A stretch of 64,000 nt of DNA from Mycobacterium kiyosense (GTDB lineage: Bacteria; Actinomycetota; Actinomycetes; Mycobacteriales; Mycobacteriaceae), in contig AP025179.1 of NCBI GenBank assembly GCA_021654635.1, forward strand, positions 4,650,001 to 4,714,000, read 5' to 3'. Shown here piece by piece: positions 57,503 to 64,000 of this stretch. The notes under the pieces were generated by a model. The model saw nothing but the letters and a program-made list of their open reading frames with translations, was not told the origin of the DNA and did not search any database. The position numbers and the translations under genes are program-made. The stretch's first letter is position 1; each line of letters opens with the position of its first letter.

Positions 57503-58719
57503 ATGATCGAAGCCATGGCCGCAGTCGACCCGATCCGGGCACTCAATGCGCAGCGGCTCAGCCAAGCCCGCAAACGCTACGGCTACAGCTTGCGTGAGTT
57601 GGCGATCGAGGTCGAAAACGTGCGCAAGCTACGCGGCGATCCCGACCTGCCCGCGCGGGAATCCCTGCGGCAAAAAATCGCCCAGATCGAGCGGACCGGA
57701 ATGCTCGGCCCGCTGTGGCGTGAAGACCTGGCCGCGGTGTTCGGCGTCGAACCCGACGAAATGTTCAGCGTGCCGATCGCCACCGAGCTGCCGCACCCGC
57801 TGCTGATACAACTACCCGTCGACCGTGACGTACTCGCCGTCATCGAGGCCCAGCAACATGCCCACATCCAAGCTGAGCACACCTTCGGCCCCCAACACGC
57901 CCGCCCCCTGGTGGAATCCGATCTGGTCACCATCGAATCCCTGATTGCCCACGCACCCTCGCAGGTCAAGGCAGAGATGCGGCGCGCCGCTGGGGCTATC
58001 GCCGAAGTTGCCGGGTGGATCGCCCAAGACCTCGGAGATCACGCCGCCGCGGAGAAGCTCACCCACACCGCAGCCCTGCACCTACGTACGGCCGGCCCGG
58101 CATTCAACGCCATGATCTTGATGCGCCAATCCAACATTCTCACCCGCACCAACCCCGACCTGGCCACCGCCTTGGCCACCGATGCCGCCGACCTCATCGA
58201 CGGCCACGACATGGGTCGCCTGGCCGCCAGCATCGCCCGCCAACAGGCCCTTGCCGAGCTGGCCAATCACAATGAGCGGGGATTTCATCGCCACGCCGCC
58301 GCAGCCCTCGAACTCGGTGACCTGCAACCCCACCCCCCATGATCATGCGATCTATGCCCACGGCGCCTACGTCGCCAGCGAGATCGCCTCCGGCTACCTG
58401 CGCATCGGTGACCCGGATAAAGCCCTTAACCCTGCTCGCCGGGCACCATCACGCCTGGACATCACAGCAGCACCGCGATCAGACCGTGGCCGATATGCGA
58501 CTCCTGCACGCCTACATCGCCACCGGCGAATACCAGCAAGCACTGGCACTGACCGCCACAGCGATCCCGGGCTACCTGGCCGCGCCCTCGCAGCGAGCCA
58601 GGATTCATCTGGCCAGGGCAGGCACAATCGTGCGAGACCGTCGACGGCGAAACAAAGACCCGATCCTGCAACAGCTTGCCGGCCGCATCAAAAACGCCAC
58701 CCAAGGAGTCACCCCGTGA
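57503..58719 (+). CDS. XRE-family / TPR-like regulator (two frameshifts)
   Basis: About 404 aa after removing one C from the six-C run 58333-58338 and one from the three-C run 58430-58432. The N-terminal helix-turn-helix reads LSQARKRYGYSLRELAIEVENV...ESLRQKIAQIERTG. The rest is alpha-helical, TPR-like repeats (AAEKLTHTAALHLRTAG, YLRIGDPDKALNLLAGHH, YIATGEYQQALALTA). Typical AICE regulator, divergent from the transfer genes. The stop overlaps the creatininase GTG (GTGA). Confidence 0.78.
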
Positions 58720-59435
58720 GCCGTCGAATCATCCCCGACATCACCACCACCGACCCCGCGGCCACCCACACGGTCGCGGTGCTGCCGGTCGGCTCATTCG
58801 AACAACACGGCCCCTACCTTCCGCTGGGCACCGACACCCTCATCGCCACTGCCATCGCATCCGCAATCAGTCAGCACCACAACGTATTTCAGCTACCACC
58901 GGTCGCGTTCAGCTGCTCCCACGAACACGCCGCCTACCCCGGCACCATGAGCATCAGCGCCACCACCTTGGCCGCGATCGTCGCTGACATCATCGAATCG
59001 CTGGCACAGCAGAACATCGCCGGGCTGATCGTCGTCAACGGCCACGGCGGCAACGCGGTACTCACCAACGTCGTCCAACAAGCCAACCACCCCAAGAACC
59101 CCGTCAAGGTTGGGCTCTACCCCAGCCGCGAAGACTGGACCGAGGCCCGCGCCGCCGCAGGAATCCACAGCAGCAACCACGACGACATGCACGCCGGCGA
59201 ACTGGAAACCTCCATCCTGCTCGCCACCCATCCCGACTACCTGCGCGACGGCTGGCAGACCAGCGACCACACAGCCAACGACCGCCGCTACCTCACCAGC
59301 CTCGGCATCCACGCCTACGCACCCACCGGCGTCATCGGCTCACCATCCCAGGCCACCGCCGCCAAGGGCAGCAGTGCCCTCGACCACCTCGGCCGCAACG
59401 CCGACACACTGATCGAACTCCTCACCACACGTTGA
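58716..59435 (+). CDS. Creatininase-family amidohydrolase
   Basis: 239 aa from GTG 58716, overlapping the upstream stop by 4 nt, with AAGGAG at 7 nt. Metal-binding residues Glu29 and His31 in FEQHGPYLPLGTD and Asp40, then VVNGHGGN and HAGELETS. The family includes creatininase, MftE and purine/pterin-pathway amidohydrolases. The link to an XRE regulator in mobile elements suggests a nucleotide- or signal-like substrate (inference). No mycofactocin genes are near. Confidence 0.87.
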   Translation: MSRRIIPDITTTDPAATHTVAVLPVGSFEQHGPYLPLGTDTLIATAIASAISQHHNVFQLPPVAFSCSHEHAAYPGTMSISATTLAAIVADIIESLAQQNIAGLIVVNGHGGNAVLTNVVQQANHPKNPVKVGLYPSREDWTEARAAAGIHSSNHDDMHAGELETSILLATHPDYLRDGWQTSDHTANDRRYLTSLGIHAYAPTGVIGSPSQATAAKGSSALDHLGRNADTLIELLTTR

Positions 59436-59936
59436 GCACAAGCGACAGCTCGGCGGCTACCTTCCGGGCTTCGCTGCGCTCCCTTCGCTTCCGTCCGCTG
59501 GCGCTCCCGTCCGCGCCGGTCGCTCCACTGCGCCCTGCGTCCGCCGCCGAGCACCAGACCAGCGCCCACCACTCAGTGAGAACACCGGCCGTGTTCGCGC
59601 CTGCCACCGCCAGGCCAACGGCGTTTGCGCCTCTCGCGCGGCGACCAGAGCCGGGCCAGACCGCCGGCCACCGTGGGACACATGCCCTGACCTCGCACGT
59701 GAGGACTTTCTTTACTGCTATCAAGACCCCGACGCGTGAAAGCCCGACCGGTACAACGTGCCAATCTTCGTGTCTCGAGACCGCTCAGCCGCCGCGACAG
59801 GGCGCGCCCAAGCATTGATTCATGTGGTGAAATATGCGGCAATCGACCGGTAACCCTGCACATTCGAATTCGGCGTACTCGGCTTCCGCTCAGTACAGCC
59901 CGGTCTTGGTGGATGGCGAAGCACGTTGCGGCGTTT
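59436..59936. other. Intergenic region, candidate right end of the element
   Basis: About 500 bp of GC-rich sequence without a gene I can support. It holds the candidate attR core CCGGTACAA at 59748-59756. A frame from 59736 through the area continues antisense into the transporter gene and is not credible. Confidence 0.5.
59748..59756. repeat. Candidate attR core
   Basis: CCGGTACAA, matching 52005-52013; GCCAATCTTCG follows 3 nt later, against GCCAAACTTCG directly after the left copy. Confidence 0.4.
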
Positions 59937-60650
59937 TCAGCAACAGTGCTGGCCGCGCCACGCCTGGCGGCCTTCCTTGACCGCGGCACCGGCGATGATC
60001 AACGCGACAACATGGTCGGCCCAGGAGAAACCGAACAGAGAGTTCAGCAGCAGCCCAACCAGCAGAATGCCCGACAGATAGATGCACAGCAGGCTTTGCC
60101 GGGAGTCTGCGACCACGCTGGCCGAACCAAGCTCCTGCCCGACGCGCTGCTTGGCGTGGAATAGCAACGGCATGACCAGCAACGACACTGCCGCCAGCAC
60201 GATCCCCGTCGTCGAGTGCTCAGCTTCATCGCCGCCCTGCAGCGAGCGAACCGATTCGACGGTGATATAGGCAGCTAGCGCGAAAAACGACACCGCGATG
60301 CCTTTCAATGCCAGCCGCTCACGGGCCTCGGGGTGCTTGCCGAAGAACTGCCAACCCACCGCGAGCGCCGAGGCCACCTCAATCACTGAATCCAGCCCGA
60401 ACCCGATCAACGCGGTCGAAGAGGCCACCTCCCCGGCGGCGACGCCGACAATCGCCGCGATGACTTTGTAGCCGATCGTCGCGCCAACCAGCATCCGCAC
60501 CCGCCGCGACAGCACCGCGCGACGGCGCGCGTCAAGTTGCTCGTTGCGTGCGAAGCTGGAAGCGACGCCGTGCCGGTCGGTGCAGCCAGCCCGCTCGGTC
60601 GCCGACGACGCCAGCGACCGCTCAACTCGGCGGCCGGTGTGCTCGCTCAT
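59937..60650 (-). CDS. Cation transporter, CDF-like
   Basis: 237 aa with a Cys/His-containing N-terminus and about six TM segments. The first TM pair carries LIGFGLDSVIEVASALAVGW, equivalent to the CDF metal site region, and later VVADSRQSLLCIYLSG and SWADHVVALIIAG match the second pair. It resembles the small CDF-like transporters found beside CmtR-type regulators. Its ATG overlaps the stop of the cmtR relic (ATGA). Confidence 0.8.
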   Translation of the reverse strand: MSEHTGRRVERSLASSATERAGCTDRHGVASSFARNEQLDARRRAVLSRRVRMLVGATIGYKVIAAIVGVAAGEVASSTALIGFGLDSVIEVASALAVGWQFFGKHPEARERLALKGIAVSFFALAAYITVESVRSLQGGDEAEHSTTGIVLAAVSLLVMPLLFHAKQRVGQELGSASVVADSRQSLLCIYLSGILLVGLLLNSLFGFSWADHVVALIIAGAAVKEGRQAWRGQHCC

Positions 60651-60823
60651 CGACCCGGCCCCGCCGCGGTGGCCGTGGCCGCTTCGTCGGCGGCCAACGT
60701 CTGGTCAGCGTCGGCGGCGAGCACGACTTCGACGATCTTGTCGGGCACCGGCATCACCGGCGCACCAGGCAGGACGTGATCCGGCCGGGCCGCCGCCGCG
60801 TCGCGCATTTCACACCTCAGCAT
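60647..60823 (-). pseudogene. Internally deleted cmtR-like regulator
   Basis: 58 codons. The first residues (MLRCEMRDAAAAR) match the start of M. tuberculosis CmtR (MLTCEMRESALAR, from memory). The last half (IVEVVLAADADQTLAADEAA) matches its C-terminus (LVQVVLAVDTDQPCVAERAA). The whole winged-helix core is missing, and the C-terminal Cys ligand is replaced. It still overlaps the transporter start as an intact operon would. Confidence 0.65.
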
Positions 60824-60994
60824 GGCCGAAAGGATACAGGCCATGCTGAGATACCGCCGTCGCCTGCACATTCGGCGTTTCTTGCACCCGACAAGTTCGC
60901 CTGACGGCGGCCAGGACTCACGCTGCCTGCGACCGGTGCTGTTCAAAACCTTCGGACGCTCAAGGTTGAACACATAGCGAGCTTTGCATAAGTT

Positions 60995-61984
60995 GTGCGG
61001 TATGGCTGCGGCAGGGATGTGGTGGTGAACGCCGGAGCGGCGCATGCGCACGCGCAGGCGTCGGCCGACAGCGATCGACGGTGGCTGCTCGGCGCCCTGG
61101 CGGTGATCGTGGCGTTCATGATAGGCGAGGTCACGGTCGGGGTGGTGGCCAGCTCGTTGGCGCTGATCTCCGACGCCGCCCACATGCTCACCGACGCGGC
61201 CTCGATTGCGTTGGCGCTGTGGGCCATTCGGCTGGCCGCACGTCCGGCGGCCGGGCGGATGACCTACGGGTGGAAACGGGCCGAGATATTGTCGGCACAG
61301 GCCAATGGGCTGACGCTGTTGCTGCTGGCGGCGTGGCTGGCCGACGAGGCGATCCGGCGGCTCATCCACCCGCCGCAAGTCACCGGCACCCTGGTGCTGA
61401 TCACCGCGCTCGTGGGAATCGCCGTGAATGTCGCGGCGACCTGCATGATCAGCCGGGCCAATCGGACCAGTCTCAATGTCGAGGGCGCCTTCCAACACAT
61501 CCTCAACGACTTGTTCGCGTTCATCGCCACCGCGGTCGCCGGACTCATCATTCTGCTCACCGGTTTTTCGCGTGCGGACGCGATCGCGACCCTCGTCGTG
61601 GTGGCATTGATGGTCAAAGCCGGGTTCGAGCTGGTTGGGGCCTCCAGCAGGATCTTCATGGAGGCCGCGCCGAAAGACCTCGACCCTGCCGTCGTGGGGC
61701 AGGCCATGGCCGCCCGCGAGGCTGTGGTGGAGGTGCATGACCTTCACATCTGGGAAATCACCTCCGGCTCACCGGCGTTGTCAGCGCATGTGCTCATCGA
61801 AGCCGGCCGCGACTGCCACGCCGTACGTAGCGACCTGGCCCGGCTGCTGGCCGAACGCCACCACATTCACCACACCACGTTGCAGGTCGACCACGTCGAC
61901 GTCATCGACCGCGGCGAGCCCAACAACGGCCCGCATTGCGAGGAGCCGCACGGCCCAGCCCACCGATCCAACGACATCCACTGA
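60995..61984 (+). CDS. CDF family zinc/cation efflux pump (CzcD/ZitB-like)
   Basis: About 320-329 aa; GTG 60995 or the GTGs at 61016-61022 may be the start. Six TM segments. The two metal-site helices are ALISDAAHMLTDAASIALA and GAFQHILNDLFAFIATAVAG (His-x3-Asp type). The cytosolic C-terminal domain starts at EVHDLHIWEITSG, and there is a His-rich tail. Exports Zn/Co/Cd-type ions by proton antiport in known relatives. Confidence 0.9.
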   Translation: MRYGCGRDVVVNAGAAHAHAQASADSDRRWLLGALAVIVAFMIGEVTVGVVASSLALISDAAHMLTDAASIALALWAIRLAARPAAGRMTYGWKRAEILSAQANGLTLLLLAAWLADEAIRRLIHPPQVTGTLVLITALVGIAVNVAATCMISRANRTSLNVEGAFQHILNDLFAFIATAVAGLIILLTGFSRADAIATLVVVALMVKAGFELVGASSRIFMEAAPKDLDPAVVGQAMAAREAVVEVHDLHIWEITSGSPALSAHVLIEAGRDCHAVRSDLARLLAERHHIHHTTLQVDHVDVIDRGEPNNGPHCEEPHGPAHRSNDIH

Positions 61985-62000
61985 GCCACAAGGCGTTTCG

Positions 62001-62621
62001 ATGATGGCTGTCGCCGCAATCGCGCTCTACCTGGTGTTCGGGGTTTTGGGTTTTGGGTTTTGGCTGGCGCAGCTGGATTCAGTACCGCCGCACCGGATCC
62101 ACCGGATTTCGCGGGCCTCGGCGGCCGCCTCGGTTCACCGGATGGGTTGCCGGCGCTGGATTCCTCGCCGCGATCATCGTCGGCCTGGTCGCTCCGGTGC
62201 TACAGCTATTCGGCGTCGTCTGTCCGATCGAGCTGCTGCATACACAGTTGATCCAAGCGAGCGGAATCTTTCTCGCTGTCGTTGGTGTTGTCGCCACCTT
62301 TTTTCGCCCAACGCGAGATGGGTGCATCCTGGCGTATCGGCGTCGACCCAAGCGAGACAACCACTTTGGTGCGTGACGGCGTCTTCGCGATCGTACGCAA
62401 TCCAAATTTTCAGCGCCATGCTCATTTTCGCGGCGGGCATCACCTTGATGGCACCCAACCCGCTCGCTGTCGCCGGGTTCCTGCTGCTGTTCACAGCGAT
62501 CGAACTGCAAGTCCGCCGCGTCGAGGAGCCCTACCTGTTGGACACCCACGGCGATGCCTACCGCACCTACACCAACAGTGTGGGACGCTTCCTACCCGGA
62601 ATCGGACGCACAGTTAGGTGA
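62001..62621 (+). CDS. Isoprenylcysteine carboxyl methyltransferase family protein (three frame changes)
   Basis: About 205 aa after correction. The joined protein reads RSWIQYRRTGSTGFRG, FFAQREMGASWRIGVDPSE, LVRDGVFAIVRNPIFSAML, VRRVEEPYLLDTHGDAYRTYTNSVGRFLPGIG, the ICMT/PEMT family layout with the C-terminal SAM-binding RNP and EEP...Y motifs. Breaks: an extra 7-bp unit GGGTTTT (62041-62061), the six-T run 62299-62304 and AAA 62404-62406. ATG 62001 is 16 nt after the CDF stop, so in that operon. A membrane methyltransferase of unknown substrate. Confidence 0.78.
   Translation: MMAVAAIALYLVFGVLGFGFWLAQLDSVPPHRIHRISRASAAASVHRMGCRRWIPRRDHRRPGRSGATAIRRRLSDRAAAYTVDPSERNLSRCRWCCRHLFSPNARWVHPGVSASTQARQPLWCVTASSRSYAIQIFSAMLIFAAGITLMAPNPLAVAGFLLLFTAIELQVRRVEEPYLLDTHGDAYRTYTNSVGRFLPGIGRTVR
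62041..62061 (+). repeat. Triple 7-bp tandem repeat inside the methyltransferase gene
   Basis: Three copies of GGGTTTT. Two copies would keep the reading frame into the RSWIQYRR segment; three shift it by one. The unit length is not a multiple of three, so copy number switches the frame. Confidence 0.7.
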
Positions 62622-62745
62622 GCGGCGGTTAAAGCAAAGGCCGCGCGGGATTACCAGGTTTCGGGTTCAACACAAAATCAGGGGCGACGATGCCCGTTGA
62701 ACACGAGATCTGCGACCAATCTTGTTGCCACGCTATTATCGGGTT

Positions 62746-63186
62746 ATGCCGATGAAAATTGCCGACGATGCTCCGCCCACCGCGTCGCCGCGCGAGGACT
62801 TGGCGGGCGCGGTCGCATTGTTTCACAGCCTGTCTGATCCGACCCGGCTAGCGATCGCCCGCCGCCTCGCCGACGGGGAAAGACGGGTAGTCGACCTCAC
62901 CCGGGAACTGGGGTTGCCGCAATCGACGGTGTCCTCACACCTGGCGTGCCTGCGTGACTGCGGACTTATCGCCGGCCGACCCGAGGGGCGGCAGGTGTTT
63001 TACGCGCTTGCCGTGCCGGACCTGCTGGACCTGTTCGCCGCTGCGGAAACCGTGTTGGCGGCCACCGGCAATGCGGTGACGCTGTGTCCCAACTACGGCA
63101 CACGGCCAACGCGCGCCTCCGCATCGCGAAGAAGGGGCGTCAAGCGGGCTGCACCGGGAGTTGCCGACTGGTCGCCGGGGCGATAG
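62746..63186 (+). CDS. ArsR/SmtB metal-sensing repressor, CmtR-like
   Basis: 146 aa from ATG 62746. Winged helix LTRELGLPQSTVSSHLACLRDCGLI with Cys68 and Cys72 on the recognition helix, the alpha-4 Cys-x3-Cys site used by CmtR for Cd/Pb. Cys114 in TLCPNYG is placed like the C-terminal ligand. TATTAT (62734-62739) lies 6 nt before the ATG, a leaderless arrangement. Located directly upstream of the CtpG-like pump, which it probably represses. Confidence 0.87.
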   Translation: MPMKIADDAPPTASPREDLAGAVALFHSLSDPTRLAIARRLADGERRVVDLTRELGLPQSTVSSHLACLRDCGLIAGRPEGRQVFYALAVPDLLDLFAAAETVLAATGNAVTLCPNYGTRPTRASASRRRGVKRAAPGVADWSPGR

Positions 63187-63255
63187 AGCGCGTCGGGGAG
63201 GAAGTTCCATAGCCGACGGTAACTAAGTCGGCCCAGACCACGACCACGGAGGTTG

Positions 63256-64000
63256 ATGATGACGACGACGACTGCTGCTCCTCGTGATGGCGGTGCCGCG
63301 CTGACCGTTGTATCCGCTGCGGCGGGGCGGATGCGTGTGCGCGCCAGCGGGTTTCGATTCGACGCGGGGCGGGCCGTGGCGATCGAGGAAACGGTCGGCA
63401 AGGTGACCGGTGTGCGGGCCGTGCAGGCTTTTCCGCACACGGCATCTGTTGTGGTCTGGTATTCGCCCGGGCGCTGCGACACCGCTGGCATCTTGTCGGC
63501 GATCGCCGAAGCCGAGCACATCCCGGCAGCGTCGGTGCCCGCGCGTGCCCCGCACTCGGCTGATGGCCGTAGGGCCGGTGTCATGCAGAGAATCCTTGAC
63601 TGGAGTGCGCGAACGCTGTCGGGTCCACGCGGTGACGGCCTAGGCCGTGCTTCGGCTGTCGTGGCCGTGCGGCGGCGGCGGGCGGTGAGCGATGCCTGCG
63701 GCTGCGACCACGACGACAACGAGCGCGAGCCGCAGCGCCTGTGGCACGTCCGCAAGCTGCGGCGAGCCACGCTGTCCGGGGCGCTGCTGGGCGCCTCGGT
63801 GATTGTCGCCTGGGTCACTCCGCTCGGCCCGGTCGTGCTGGGAATGAAAGCCCTCGCGCTGGCGGTGGGGGCCTCCACGTTCGTGCCCTCCACGCTCAAG
63901 CGCCTGGCCCAGGGCCGCATCGGCGTCGGCACCCTGATGACCATCGCCGCGGCCGGAGCGGTGGCACTGGGTCAGGTCGGCGAGGCCGCCACGCTGGCGT
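63256..64000 (+). CDS. ctpG: CtpG-like heavy-metal P-type ATPase (3' end cut by window)
   Basis: 248 residues visible from ATG 63256 (or 63259), with GGAGGTTG upstream. The N-terminal HMA-like domain lacks CxxC (GRMRVRASGFRFDAGRAVAI), a Cys/Asp/His-rich linker follows (SDACGCDHDDNE), then TM segments with KALALAVGASTFVPSTLKRL and GRIGVGTLMTIAAAGAVALG. This matches the start of M. tuberculosis CtpG closely (from memory). Catalytic DKTGT lies beyond the window. Exports soft metals such as Cd in the known family. Confidence 0.85.
   Translation, partial: MMTTTTAAPRDGGAALTVVSAAAGRMRVRASGFRFDAGRAVAIEETVGKVTGVRAVQAFPHTASVVVWYSPGRCDTAGILSAIAEAEHIPAASVPARAPHSADGRRAGVMQRILDWSARTLSGPRGDGLGRASAVVAVRRRRAVSDACGCDHDDNEREPQRLWHVRKLRRATLSGALLGASVIVAWVTPLGPVVLGMKALALAVGASTFVPSTLKRLAQGRIGVGTLMTIAAAGAVALGQVGEAATLA

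Larger units (their letters stand above)
52005..59756. mobile_element. Candidate actinomycete integrative and conjugative element (AICE), about 7.75 kb
   Basis: Gene set: serine integrase, RepSA-like initiator, FtsK/TraSA-like DNA translocase, SCO3933-type regulator, XRE/TPR regulator and creatininase-family cargo. This is the minimal integrate / replicate / transfer set of pSAM2-like AICEs, with a serine rather than tyrosine integrase. The ends are proposed from the 9-bp direct repeat CCGGTACAA at 52005-52013 and 59748-59756, each followed by a GCCAA(A/T)CTTCG block offset by 3 nt. No xis gene was recognised. Ends are tentative; gene content is solid. Confidence 0.6.

Noticed and set aside
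58716..59435. Mycofactocin MftE
   Set aside because: Same family, but no mftA-D genes or mycofactocin-dependent partners are adjacent, and it lies inside a mobile element.
59736..60164. Plus-strand ORF spanning the candidate attR
   Set aside because: Most of it is antisense to the CDF-like transporter; only its first part might be the tail of the interrupted gene.
636..62621. Programmed frameshifting in the broken genes
   Set aside because: Breaks occur in unrelated genes without slippery heptamers plus downstream structure, always in the same direction, and the parts rejoin within conserved motifs.
1..64000. CRISPR arrays, tRNA or rRNA genes, insertion sequences
   Set aside because: No spaced direct repeats, cloverleaf-like segments or transposase motifs were seen by eye; the element at 52 kb is not next to a tRNA.

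Overview
The window is high-GC actinobacterial DNA that looks mycobacterial (Mycobacterium/Mycolicibacterium). The evidence is several F420/flavin luciferase-like oxidoreductases, an FprB-type ferredoxin-NADP reductase, many TetR regulators, leaderless TANNNT-N6-start promoters, and a CmtR/CtpG-type metal locus closely resembling that of M. tuberculosis.

Region 1 (1 to about 51.9 kb) is a lipid or isoprenoid-like redox cluster. Three protein types recur. (a) FAD-dependent amine-oxidase or phytoene-desaturase-like flavoproteins, eight copies (2071, 4402, 20909, 24419, 27600, 29995, 45247, 49011). (b) A six-TM protein of about 250 aa, six copies plus one C-terminal fragment (1, 3375, 9507, 29231, 43251, 50883; fragment 51.7 kb). 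(c) AveC/spirocyclase-like membrane proteins, three long (23316, 42043, 44129) and four short relatives (13341, 14203, 25799, 26654). They are mixed with two P450s, four LLM-class oxidoreductases, three acyl-CoA dehydrogenases, an acyl-CoA ligase, an enoyl-CoA hydratase, an SDR, two APH-like phosphotransferases, a DUF7064-like protein, a molybdopterin oxidoreductase coupled to FprB, a PEP-utiliser-like swivel protein and five TetR regulators. Many genes overlap by 4 nt (ATGA/GTGA), most clearly in the AveC / six-TM / AveC / FAD operon at 42.0-46.6 kb. My inference is a membrane-associated pathway that desaturates, oxidises and cyclises a hydrophobic acyl or isoprenoid substrate. The substrate is unknown.

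A shared operator, GTAAACG-NN-CGTTTAC, occurs about seven times in front of FAD, six-TM, PPOX and small membrane genes. It suggests one TetR regulon spread over the region. A second shared element, TTGAC(A/C)-N17-19-TACTRTCTCA, occurs three times.

Region 2 (about 52.0 to 59.75 kb) looks like a compact actinomycete integrative and conjugative element: leaderless serine integrase, a nested 22-bp inverted repeat, RepSA-like replication initiator, FtsK/TraSA-like translocase, SCO3933-type regulator, XRE/TPR regulator and a creatininase-family enzyme. Candidate attL and attR share CCGGTACAA at 52005 and 59748. The left one lies just inside a short ORF preceded by the shared operator.

Region 3 (59.9 to 64 kb) is a metal-resistance patch: a CDF-like transporter preceded by an internally deleted cmtR relic, a CzcD-like CDF pump, a broken isoprenylcysteine methyltransferase-family gene, an ArsR/CmtR-type sensor and a CtpG-like P-type ATPase cut by the window end.

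A caution applies to the whole window. About 15 genes carry single-base frameshifts, and every one corrects by removing a base, nearly always from a C/G (or T/A) run. This is more likely sequence error than gene decay, so those genes are annotated as one CDS across the shift.
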